From assembly GCA_003219675.1 (NCBI GenBank), contig QHPW01000249.1, positions 2,537 through 9,655 of the forward strand: a stretch of DNA of 7,119 nt. The letters run 5' to 3'. Of this stretch, positions 1 through 6,058 are shown piece by piece. A program made the position numbers and the translations under genes. Positions within the stretch are counted from its first letter, which is position 1; each line of letters starts with the position of its first letter. The DNA comes from Verrucomicrobiota bacterium. Its GTDB lineage: Bacteria; Verrucomicrobiota; Verrucomicrobiia; Limisphaerales; AV2. The notes under the pieces are model-generated. The model made no database searches. It had not been told where the DNA came from and saw only the letters and a list, made by a program, of their open reading frames with translations.

Positions 1-110
1 GACGCAACCCCCTTGAGGTTGGAAATCATTTTGGATGGTTGACCCAGGGTAGTCCGCTGGCGCGGCCAACCCTGGGCTGAGTGACGCAATCCCGTAGGGA
101 TTGAAAGACG
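1..110. repeat. Three-hairpin intergenic repeat element
   Basis: Three inverted repeats lie in a row. The first is CAACC/GGTTG at 5-21. The second is CCCAGGGT (43-50) with ACCCTGGG (69-76), enclosing a smaller CCGC/GCGG stem (54-57 with 62-65). The third is CAATCCC (87-93) with GGGATTG (97-103) around a 3-base loop. The outer units are imperfect direct repeats: GACGCAA...CCC...GGTTGGAAA at 1-25 and GACGCAATCCC...GGGATTGAAA at 83-106. I remember closely similar repeats scattered through Verrucomicrobiota and Planctomycetota genomes. The element lies downstream of the last operon gene and may continue beyond position 1. Confidence 0.7.
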
Positions 111-121
111 GAGCTCGGCTG

Positions 122-134
122 GGTGCGAGGCACC
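122..134. other. Short hairpin downstream of the operon
   Basis: GGTGC (122-126) pairs perfectly with GCACC (130-134) around GAG. It lies about 100 bases past the stop of the last gene. The stem is only 5 bp and no T-run follows on either strand, so it is at best a weak 3'-end structure. The rest of the non-coding stretch up to 232 shows nothing I recognise. Confidence 0.3.
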
Positions 135-232
135 AACCGCAGCGCGCACGAACACAACCATCAGTGACAAATGCGCTTTGATTGGAGGGATATTCAACGG
201 GTCTTCCATATTCATTAGAGGCTGCGATTTCT

Positions 233-1834
233 TTACTCCGTCACCCGCTTAATCCGGATCGCCATGTACGGCTTCCCCGGAAGCGCGATGCTCCGGCCGT
301 CTTTGTCCGCCCAGAAATATTCGGTCTTCTTTCCGAGCGTGAACACGCTTTCGACGGGCGTAATGATCATATTCCACGTGTCGAGAACTTCCGCCTTGAA
401 CTGCATGCCATCCGTCATGCTCTTCCCTTGCGGTGGGTTGGGCAGTTTGAACTCCCAGGAGGTTGGCGTCTGTTTGCCGAGATAGACCAGATAATATTCC
501 GCCGGCTGGCCGCCATATTCCGGGTTTTGCCACTCGTCGATCGGCTCGATTCCTGCCGCCGGGCTGTCTTCAAGCACCTGACGCAGGAACGCGAGGCGAA
601 GCGGACTCTGCCCGCGCAGCACGCCGCCTTTCGACCACCAGAGAACGGCCGACGCGTGCAAGTAGGTTTCGCCGTGACCCACGTAGGTGCCGGCGATCGT
701 GCCCTGCCAGAAACGATAAACCAGCTCCTCCGCAGAGAGGTTGCCCCAGCGTTTCGGGATGTCGCCCTCGCATTTCACCTCATCGTAAACGACCGGCTTG
801 CGATACGCGTCGCGCAGCAGCACGGCGCGCCCGGCGTCTTCCACCGCTGATCCGTTCTGGATGCTCGCGTGCGTTATCCACGGTCGGGTGTGGTTGAACA
901 GGCGTTTGCCGTTGTGGAGGGAAAGCAAATGATGATACGGGTCGCTCGCGGAAACGATCTGGCCGAAGCGCTCCCAGTCCTGCTCGCTCTTCTCCGTCAT
1001 GAAATCGTATTCGTTCGCCAACGACCACCACACGTTTCGGAACGCCGCGAACCGGCTCACGACGTAGCGCAAGTAACGGTCGTCCGCCACGGCTGTCATG
1101 CGGTCGAAGCCCCAGTGCCCCTGGTCATAGGGATGAAATAGAATGGTATCCGCCTCAATACCGAGCTTTTGAAGGTTGAGGATGCGCCGTTCCAAGTGTT
1201 GGAAAAATTTCGGATTGAACCGCTCGAAATCCCAGGTGCGCGGCGCCCTGCCCTCGAACGGATACAGCGGCGGCTCGTTCGTGTTCCAGTCGTAGTGTTT
1301 GGGAAAGACGCAGAACCGGAGCTTGTTGAACGGCGATGCCGCCAGCGTCTTGAGCGTCTGCTGCTCGAGTTCCTCGCCCTGGTGGTTCCAGGCGTAACAA
1401 GTCGTGCCAACCGGTTTGTAGGGCGTCCGGTCTGCGTAGGCGAAGTGGAACGTGTTGGCGACGCGCACCGGTCCGCGGTTCTTCGCCGAGGGGTTCCTTG
1501 CCGTGAACTCGCCGCTCTTTGCGTCCAGCTCCGCGGCGTTGCTCATCGTCGCGTAACGCCAGCGCCCCTGCTTCTCCGGCAGGAAGCGCACGCGATACAC
1601 GCCATCGCCATCGTAGAACCCCGCCGCCTCAATCGAAGTGTCGTCCTGGAAAAACCGCGTCGAGAAGCGGACGTCCATGAATGGATTTCCGTTCGTTGGG
1701 CCTCTGAGCGCAAGTTCAAACATGCCCCATTGCTCGACGGAGTTTTCAACCCCGCGAGCGACCGGCGCCGCCAACGTTAAGAGGAGCGCGACCCAGGCCA
1801 CGAAACCCTTTAGTAATGGATTCGTGTTTCTCAC
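233..1834 (-). CDS. Secreted DUF5060/DUF4038/DUF5605 glycoside hydrolase (apiosidase-like)
   Basis: The gene encodes 533 residues, starting at GTG 1834 with a GTGA overlap on the upstream stop. It has no strong Shine-Dalgarno, so translational coupling is likely. Residues 1-28 are a Sec signal: basic R2/K9, a hydrophobic stretch FVAWVALLLTLAAP, and probable cleavage near VARG/VEN. An N-terminal beta-sandwich of DUF5060 type covers about 32-112 (VEQWGMFELAL, FYDGDGVYRVRFLPEKQGRW). The TIM barrel covers about 126-405: PYKPVGTTCYAWNHQ, ASPFNKLRFCVFPKHYDWN, ILFHPYDQGHWGFD, VWWSLANEYD, VVYDEVKCEGDIPKRWG and GTYVGHGETYLH. By retaining-clan logic E275 (NEYD) and E352 (YDEVKCEG) are the likely acid/base and nucleophile. 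Residues about 430-533 form the C-terminal beta-sandwich (DUF5605-like; EYYLVYLGKQTP, LDTWNMIITPV). The architecture resembles GH140-type apiosidases and other pectin or plant-glycan hydrolases, but substrate cannot be assigned. It is the last gene of the operon and appears intact. Confidence 0.92.
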   Translation of the reverse strand: MRNTNPLLKGFVAWVALLLTLAAPVARGVENSVEQWGMFELALRGPTNGNPFMDVRFSTRFFQDDTSIEAAGFYDGDGVYRVRFLPEKQGRWRYATMSNAAELDAKSGEFTARNPSAKNRGPVRVANTFHFAYADRTPYKPVGTTCYAWNHQGEELEQQTLKTLAASPFNKLRFCVFPKHYDWNTNEPPLYPFEGRAPRTWDFERFNPKFFQHLERRILNLQKLGIEADTILFHPYDQGHWGFDRMTAVADDRYLRYVVSRFAAFRNVWWSLANEYDFMTEKSEQDWERFGQIVSASDPYHHLLSLHNGKRLFNHTRPWITHASIQNGSAVEDAGRAVLLRDAYRKPVVYDEVKCEGDIPKRWGNLSAEELVYRFWQGTIAGTYVGHGETYLHASAVLWWSKGGVLRGQSPLRLAFLRQVLEDSPAAGIEPIDEWQNPEYGGQPAEYYLVYLGKQTPTSWEFKLPNPPQGKSMTDGMQFKAEVLDTWNMIITPVESVFTLGKKTEYFWADKDGRSIALPGKPYMAIRIKRVTE

Positions 1835-2742
1835 CCTGTCTGAAACACAGATTTCACGTACGCCGCGTTGGCCCCGAAGTTCCTCTTCACGTTCCGCGCG
1901 TCCTTCACGTCACGCGAACGTTCGATCACCAGCCAGCCGCTCCAGCCCATTTCATCCAGCGTCCCTTTGACCGCGCGCAGGTCGAGTCGTTGGTTGTCCT
2001 GAAGCAACACACCGTCCTCGTCAGTGCAGTGAATCTGGCAGAGGTAGTCCTTGCCCCGTGCACGCAGCTCCGCGTGCAGGTCGCGACCGGCCTTGAGCGC
2101 GTTGGCGAAGTTGAAGTAGCTGCGGACGGCGGGGGAGCCAACGTCCTCGAGCAGCTTCACTTCCTCCGCTGCCGACAACGCGGTTTCGAGGCCGATAATG
2201 ACACCGGCCTGCTTCACCAGGTCGCCACGCACGCCCAGCGGCAGGAACGCGACCTTCAGGTTCATCGCCTTCAAAGTGTCAATGCAGTCCTTCACCATTC
2301 GTTGAACCGTACGACGCTCGGCGAATGACTGAGCGTAAAACCCGGACATCGCCAGCGAGCAGATCTCGAGGTTGAGTTCGCGGGCCTTGTCGAGGAACTG
2401 CCGGCGCACTTCAGGCCTGGCGAGTTGGTTGTCGAACGTTTCGCGCTCGCCCAGGCTGCCCATGTCCACCTCGACACCATCCGCGCCGATATCCCTGGCG
2501 AGTTGATACGCGCCGAGTTTCTGCCGTTTGAGAATCATCCAGTCGCAGACAGCGACTTTGTAGCGGTGGCTGCCAGTGCTTGCCTTAGATGAATCCTTCT
2601 CCGCCGCACGCAATAGATAACTTCCGGGCAACACGAAACTTGTGACGGCTGCGGCTGCCGAACGGGTGAGGAAGCGCCGGCGTGAGTGTTGGTGAGCGCG
2701 TCCTTCCCCTTCATCGGAGCGAGGGAGAAACTCATTTTTCAC
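1831..2742 (-). CDS. Tat-exported sugar isomerase/epimerase-like TIM barrel protein (AP endonuclease family 2 fold)
   Basis: The gene encodes 303 residues. The start is GTG 2742, which overlaps the upstream TGA as GTGA. The ATG at 2735 is out of frame, and no other start upstream of the Tat motif avoids a long overlap with gene 2. Residues 20-47 (SRRRFLTRSAAAAVTSFVLP ... RAAE) are a clear twin-arginine signal, so the folded protein should cross the inner membrane. The TIM barrel spans about 61-300: YKVAVCDW, DGVEVDMGSLG (88-98), LEICSLAMSGFY (125-136), GVIIGLET (180-187), QIHCTDEDGV (236-245), GTLDEMGWSGWLVIERSRD (260-278). By fold analogy E186, H238 and E274 are metal-ligand candidates. The usual fourth ligand, an Asp in a 'YxDxgN' motif, is Asn211 here (SYFNFANA). 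The usual label 'sugar phosphate isomerase' is doubtful for an exported enzyme; an unphosphorylated sugar, perhaps a 3-keto-glycoside, is more plausible (inference). The stop overlaps the next start. Confidence 0.9.
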   Translation of the reverse strand: MKNEFLPRSDEGEGRAHQHSRRRFLTRSAAAAVTSFVLPGSYLLRAAEKDSSKASTGSHRYKVAVCDWMILKRQKLGAYQLARDIGADGVEVDMGSLGERETFDNQLARPEVRRQFLDKARELNLEICSLAMSGFYAQSFAERRTVQRMVKDCIDTLKAMNLKVAFLPLGVRGDLVKQAGVIIGLETALSAAEEVKLLEDVGSPAVRSYFNFANALKAGRDLHAELRARGKDYLCQIHCTDEDGVLLQDNQRLDLRAVKGTLDEMGWSGWLVIERSRDVKDARNVKRNFGANAAYVKSVFQTG

Positions 2743-4865
2743 TCCTTGACGATCCATACAACGCTCAATCCGTCTTCGCTGCCGAGCAGCTTCGCCAAAC
2801 CGCCTCCACGAATGTTTTCCTGCCGTGGTTTCAACTCGCCCGTTCGCGGATTCACCGCATACGCGCGGAACACGCCGCTCTCCTCGGACAAATCCACTTG
2901 GGCCTTCGCGCCACCGGCGAGGCAAATCAGGCATTGCTGCCCACGCTCGCGTAATGTCCAACGATTCGTGCCGGAGCCGGAGGGCCACGGCTGCATTCGC
3001 GGAATAGCCTTCAACAATCGCGCGTCCGTGGTTCGCGGCAGTTTCGGAATCGAACCGCCGGCGCAGAGAAAGGCCCATGCGCCCGAATCGAAGTCGCAAA
3101 TGATCGCCTTCCCCGGAAACTTCGCGCGATATTCCGCCGCCATCTGCGCCAGGTCGGTATCGGCCGGACGACCGCCCCTCCACTGACGCTCGAACTGGCG
3201 CGGGACCAACGCGCTGCGTTCCGCGTCCGCGAGCACCGCGTCCTGGACGTCTTTTGTGCAGCTCAGCGCCACGAGCGGCTTGCGATGCCGGTTCACCCGA
3301 CCCGATTCACGAGGAGCACTTGCGATTTCCTGTCTCTTCTCCTGTTCCCACTCCTCAATCGTGTCAAGCCAGAATTGCACGAACTCCAGCGGTCCGGTGT
3401 ATTCGGCGCCCGGGAACTGCAGGACGTTCGCGTTGTCCACGAAATTGTCCAGGCACTGGCGGATGTAGCGGCGGTGCAGCTCGCGGCGTACCGGATGTGT
3501 GACATCGTAGAACTGCTCCGCCATGAAGATGCGCTTGTCGCCCGCGTAAGGCGGCGGTTCGGGAAAGCCCGTGTCGTTGATGTTGTTCGCTGGACGCCAC
3601 GGAAAATCCGCCCAGTGCGCCCCGGCCTCCAGGACGTTGTGCTGGAAATAATTTTGATGGAACAAAACCAACCCGCGCTGGTCGCAAAGATCTGCGAATT
3701 GTTTCAGCCGACTCCAATACCACGGGCTGAACTTCGTGAGATCGTAGCGGCTAAGGCCGTCCCAGGCCGCGCCCTGGCCGCTGCGCGCGAATGGTTGCTC
3801 ATAAAACGGCGGCCAAACATCGCCGTCCACGCGGCGGACGCGTTCGTGGTCGTCGCGACGGCGATCGTACCAGAGGCCGTAGTGGTGATCGAGAGCGGCT
3901 TGCCCGTCCGCCACCATCGCGTCTGCCAACTCTTCCAGATCGTCGGTGTAGCCGCGGCCCATGCGTCCCGGCGCGAACCGTGTCACGCCGGCGCCGAAAG
4001 CGCTCGCTTCACTTGGACGGATGTTGCCGCGCCACCAGTTGACTTCGGTGCTGGCGCCGATGAGCAAGCGACCGTCGCAAGTGAGCCAACCGTTGGTAAT
4101 AACCAACTTCTGCGCGGCAGCCGGCGTAAGGAGGCTCTGATTCGATTGCGGATTGTGGATTGCGGATTGCGGAATCGAAGTCAGAGCCTCGTTACCTCGG
4201 CTGCTACCGAAAGCGGACTTTATGGCCTGTTCGATTCGCTCCGCGCCACCTGGCTCGGCGGGAATCGGGTTTCGCGTCGGAGCGGACGCGATGTAATCCG
4301 CAAGTTGCGGCGCGGGATGACGCGACGCGGCCGTCAATTGCTGCGCCTTCGCAACCGGCGGGTTGCTCGATTCCTCCCTCCGACGCGGCATGAGTTGAAG
4401 ACGCTGCGCCGCTGCATCGCCGAGCCGGTCGTTCACCTGCGCTGCGAAAAGGCTGTCCGGCGAAACAGACTCATTGGACTTTCGCCAGATGCCGTTGCCC
4501 TCGAACTCGCCCCAACAACCAAAGGCCCAGTTTTGCGCGGCCGGCGGATTCTCACAGCGAATCCGCGCCGCGCTGCACTGCCACAGCACCGAGTTCGCGG
4601 CGGCCCAACCGGCGCCTTGCGCGCCGCTGCCGCGGTTGGCCAGGCTGAGCCCATTGCCGTCGATCGTTACATTGTCGTAGAGCGCGCCCGACGCCCAGCT
4701 TTCGACGGGGCCGCTGTCGCGCAATGCACGGGTGGCTTCGCACTGCACGAACGCGTTCGGACCCGCGGCGCAGTGGCCGACGGAGAAATCATGGCGACCG
4801 TTCTCCGCGAAGCAGCGAAGGAATAGCGTCATCTGACCCATTGTGAAGAACGTGTTGCGCCGATA
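2739..4865 (-). CDS. DUF6298-type protein, 3' segment: end of beta-helix plus TIM-barrel-like domain
   Basis: This is the continuation of the preceding segment in the -1 frame, 708 residues from Tyr (codon 4865-4863) to TGA at 2741-2739. It opens with YRRNTFFTMGQMTLFLRC and then FSVGHCAAGPNAFVQCEA, ESWASGALYDNVTIDGNGL and NSVLWQCSAARI, which look like the last beta-helix rungs. A Pro/Ala/Gln-rich linker follows; part of it is encoded by a palindromic element (4204-4117). From about 4110 a second domain begins with ITNGWLTCDGRLLIGAS, followed by HQNYFQHN, FMAEQFYDVTHPVRRELH, LQFPGAEYTGPLEFVQFW and VALSCTKDVQDAVLAD, resembling a glycosidase-like TIM barrel. The last 45 residues (FRAYAVNPRTGEL ... 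SVVWIVKE) resemble a small C-terminal beta-sandwich. No start codon lies at 4865. If translated separately, ATG 4841 or ATG 4832 is available, and the latter overlaps the upstream stop as ATGA. The DUF6298 name is from memory; function is undetermined. Confidence 0.8.
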   Translation of the reverse strand, partial: YRRNTFFTMGQMTLFLRCFAENGRHDFSVGHCAAGPNAFVQCEATRALRDSGPVESWASGALYDNVTIDGNGLSLANRGSGAQGAGWAAANSVLWQCSAARIRCENPPAAQNWAFGCWGEFEGNGIWRKSNESVSPDSLFAAQVNDRLGDAAAQRLQLMPRRREESSNPPVAKAQQLTAASRHPAPQLADYIASAPTRNPIPAEPGGAERIEQAIKSAFGSSRGNEALTSIPQSAIHNPQSNQSLLTPAAAQKLVITNGWLTCDGRLLIGASTEVNWWRGNIRPSEASAFGAGVTRFAPGRMGRGYTDDLEELADAMVADGQAALDHHYGLWYDRRRDDHERVRRVDGDVWPPFYEQPFARSGQGAAWDGLSRYDLTKFSPWYWSRLKQFADLCDQRGLVLFHQNYFQHNVLEAGAHWADFPWRPANNINDTGFPEPPPYAGDKRIFMAEQFYDVTHPVRRELHRRYIRQCLDNFVDNANVLQFPGAEYTGPLEFVQFWLDTIEEWEQEKRQEIASAPRESGRVNRHRKPLVALSCTKDVQDAVLADAERSALVPRQFERQWRGGRPADTDLAQMAAEYRAKFPGKAIICDFDSGAWAFLCAGGSIPKLPRTTDARLLKAIPRMQPWPSGSGTNRWTLRERGQQCLICLAGGAKAQVDLSEESGVFRAYAVNPRTGELKPRQENIRGGGLAKLLGSEDGLSVVWIVKE
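2742..2747 (-). promoter_or_regulatory. Shine-Dalgarno AAGGAG abutting the GTG start of the epimerase-like gene
   Basis: AAGGAG on the minus strand ends on the first base of GTG 2742, too close to serve that start in the standard way. It is ideally placed (6-base spacing) for ATG 2735, which is out of frame with the Tat/TIM-barrel protein and opens a 66-codon frame ending at 2535. Initiation at GTG therefore probably depends on ribosomes ending at the overlapping TGA. Confidence 0.5.
3279..3326. repeat. 8-bp direct repeat around a 32-bp possible insertion
   Basis: CTTGCGAT occurs at 3279-3286 and 3319-3326. The sequence between encodes part of a stretch (SAPRESGRVNRHR) that interrupts the pattern 'EEWE...KPLVALSCTKD' in the C-terminal domain of the DUF6298-type protein. 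It could be a small insertion with a target duplication, but an 8-base match may also be chance. Confidence 0.3.
4117..4204. repeat. 88-bp palindromic element with heptamer tandem core, in frame within the DUF6298-type gene
   Basis: The left arm (4117-4151) and right arm (4170-4204) match as inverted repeats at about 30 of 34 positions. They include the perfect decamers GAGGCTCTGA (4131-4140) and TCAGAGCCTC (4181-4190). The centre holds four tandem ATTGYGG heptamers (4145-4172). On the minus strand the element encodes a linker-like peptide (SSRGNEALTSIPQSAIHNPQ and onward) with none of the hydrophobic patterning of its neighbours. I remember similar 'SRGNEAL/SRREEAL' peptides from repeats in Verrucomicrobiota genomes. 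Confidence 0.8.
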
Positions 4866-4870
4866 ATCGG
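4829..4870 (-). other. Frameshift junction splitting the DUF6298-type gene
   Basis: Frame A reads VSVEDCVSLAP up to codon 4870-4868 and then runs out at TGA 4831-4829. Frame B supplies YRRNTFFTMGQ from 4865. The move is -1, equivalent to loss of one base or of 3n+1 bases. As I remember the family, about five residues ending in Gly-Gly usually separate 'SLAP' from 'YRR'. A small deletion of about 13-16 bases would therefore fit better than a single-base error. No homopolymer or slippery heptamer is visible here. The stop in frame A overlaps an in-frame B start as ATGA (4832-4829). Confidence 0.75.
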
Positions 4871-6058
4871 AGCGAGCGAGACGCAATCCTCGACCGACAC
4901 CCGTTTGCCGCTTTCGTAAATCGCGACCATCGAACCGGCGAAATGCTCGGCGGTGACTTGCCGCACCCACGCGTCCTGCGCGTTCTCGATTGTGATGGCC
5001 ATCCAGGAATGGTTTTCGTCCTTTGGATTGCGGGTGTCGAAGACAGATTCGAGCCGGACATTCTCAAGGCCCACGTTTCCGATGCGGCGCGGCCACGAAT
5101 AAACCTCCACGCGTCCGCCGCCGATTGCCCTTTCGATAGCGGTCATGATGGGCGCGTCCACCGTGACGCGGTCGGCATCGATCTGCGTGATGACCCGGTC
5201 CCAGACCAGATCACGACTGCCGGGTTTCCACCTCAGCCGAAAATCTCCCTGGCCGCCGCCAAACTCGGTCATGCCAAGGCGATCAATCCACGTCTGCGTA
5301 CTCCGACGAGTGATGGTGACGGCATCGCCGGGCTTGAGCCCGCTCGCGTTGTTGACGCGGAAACTCATCGCGCCCACCGGCACGTACTCGTCCAGAATTT
5401 CCCATGATTTGCCGAGATGATTCGTCCGGTCGTTGCGGCCAACGATGCGAATCAAGGTGCGGCGATCCAGCCCGGCTGCGACCAGCACCGTGCCGTCTTT
5501 ACCCGAACGCTGGCCGCGCAACACGACTCCCGAAGCGTCAAGCCGAAGGCCGCCGAAAACCTCGTGCCGTCCCTTCAGCAGCAGGACTGCGCCGCGCACG
5601 CCGTTTGTGACCGGAGCCAAGCCGGCCACGACATCAATCGCCTTCTGAATTCGCGCCGCGCTGTCGCCGCTCGCCGGCGCAACGACGACGCGAACGGGAG
5701 TGTCGGGAATTGTTTTATCTCCGCCCGCGTAGCCGCAACGCGAGAAATCCGGCACACGATTCCCGCGTTCGTCCGTGTCGTAAACGAGTCGTCCGTCCTG
5801 ACCGAGAGAGATGATGGAAGGTGGATTCGTGGAGGCGGCATAGAGGGCTTTCTTTGGTTCTTCCGCACGCAGAGGGACCATGAACTTCCCAAAACGGTAG
5901 GGCGCGGTGTCCTCACCGCGGGACCATGAACGGTGGGGCGAGACTCCGTCGAGCCCTGCTCTACCAACGACAGATATTAGTACTCGACGGAGTCTCGCCC
6001 CACCAGGTTCATGGAGCGGAAAAGCGAGCGCCAGAACGATGAGCGCGAGAGTCATCAT
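4829..6058 (-). CDS. DUF6298-type secreted beta-helix protein, 5' segment of a frameshifted gene
   Basis: The segment encodes 409 residues before a premature TGA at 4831-4829. I chose ATG 6058, which shares one base with the TGA of the upstream gene. The run GTGATGATG at 6061-6053 offers three in-frame starts, and GTG 6061 would give a 4-base GTGA overlap. Residues 4-15 form a hydrophobic export core with no basic residue before it. Residues 16-63 are translated from palindromic repeats. The conserved protein seems to resume at about residue 64 with RAEEPKKALYAA. DERGNRVPDFSRCGYAGGDK (96-115) is the entry motif of pectin-lyase-like/beta-helix proteins. Residues about 150-400 show beta-helix character: GLRLDASGVVLRGQ, NVGLENVRLESVFDTRN and VSVEDCVSLAP, the last ending at Pro397. 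After Pro397 the reading leaves the family sequence (IIGATRSSQWVR, then stop), while the expected continuation is in the neighbouring frame. Function is unknown; carbohydrate binding or lyase-like action is plausible. Confidence 0.82.
   Translation of the reverse strand: MMTLALIVLALAFPLHEPGGARLRRVLISVVGRAGLDGVSPHRSWSRGEDTAPYRFGKFMVPLRAEEPKKALYAASTNPPSIISLGQDGRLVYDTDERGNRVPDFSRCGYAGGDKTIPDTPVRVVVAPASGDSAARIQKAIDVVAGLAPVTNGVRGAVLLLKGRHEVFGGLRLDASGVVLRGQRSGKDGTVLVAAGLDRRTLIRIVGRNDRTNHLGKSWEILDEYVPVGAMSFRVNNASGLKPGDAVTITRRSTQTWIDRLGMTEFGGGQGDFRLRWKPGSRDLVWDRVITQIDADRVTVDAPIMTAIERAIGGGRVEVYSWPRRIGNVGLENVRLESVFDTRNPKDENHSWMAITIENAQDAWVRQVTAEHFAGSMVAIYESGKRVSVEDCVSLAPIIGATRSSQWVR
5874..5931. repeat. 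Hairpin repeat bounded by 12-bp direct repeats
   Basis: GGGACCATGAAC occurs at 5874-5885 and again at 5920-5931, a 46-base period. Between the copies, CGCGGTG (5903-5909) pairs perfectly with CACCGCG (5914-5920) around the loop TCCT. The second copy doubles as the outer arm of the adjacent 91-bp palindrome, so the two elements are nested or inserted side by side. The stretch is translated in frame as residues 43-62 of the DUF6298-type protein. Confidence 0.75.
5924..6014. repeat. 91-bp palindromic repeat inside the signal-peptide region of the DUF6298-type gene
   Basis: The arms 5932-5953 and 5983-6004 are perfect 22-base inverted repeats. Outside them CCATGAAC (5924-5931) and GTTCATGG (6007-6014) also pair, leaving a 2-base bulge, so 30 bases pair per arm around a 29-base loop (5954-5982). 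The element is read in frame on the minus strand as residues 16-45 of the protein. It resembles palindromic families I remember from Verrucomicrobiota. No transposase is present. Confidence 0.85.

Noticed and set aside
81..110. CRISPR repeat candidate
   Set aside because: There is only one good copy plus one diverged copy 82 bases away, and the sequence between them is itself a hairpin rather than a spacer. No cas gene is present.
122..134. Rho-independent terminator of the operon
   Set aside because: The stem is only 5 bp and there is no T-tract after it on the minus strand.
182..1780. Forward-strand open frames of about 200 codons opposite the last hydrolase gene
   Set aside because: Both are antisense to an intact, motif-rich glycoside hydrolase gene and show no recognisable protein features.
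2743..3183. Upstream extension of the epimerase-like gene to ATG 3183
   Set aside because: This stretch encodes the conserved C-terminus of gene 2 in another frame, and it would bury the Tat signal about 160 residues inside the protein.
3285..4826. Long forward-strand open frame of 513 codons
   Set aside because: It lies antisense to the family-recognisable DUF6298-type segment, is Arg/Ala/Val-rich without domain motifs, and is the expected shadow of a GC-rich gene.
4829..4870. Programmed -1 ribosomal frameshifting
   Set aside because: No X XXY YYZ slippery heptamer is visible at the junction, and family residues appear to be missing, which favours a deletion or sequence error.
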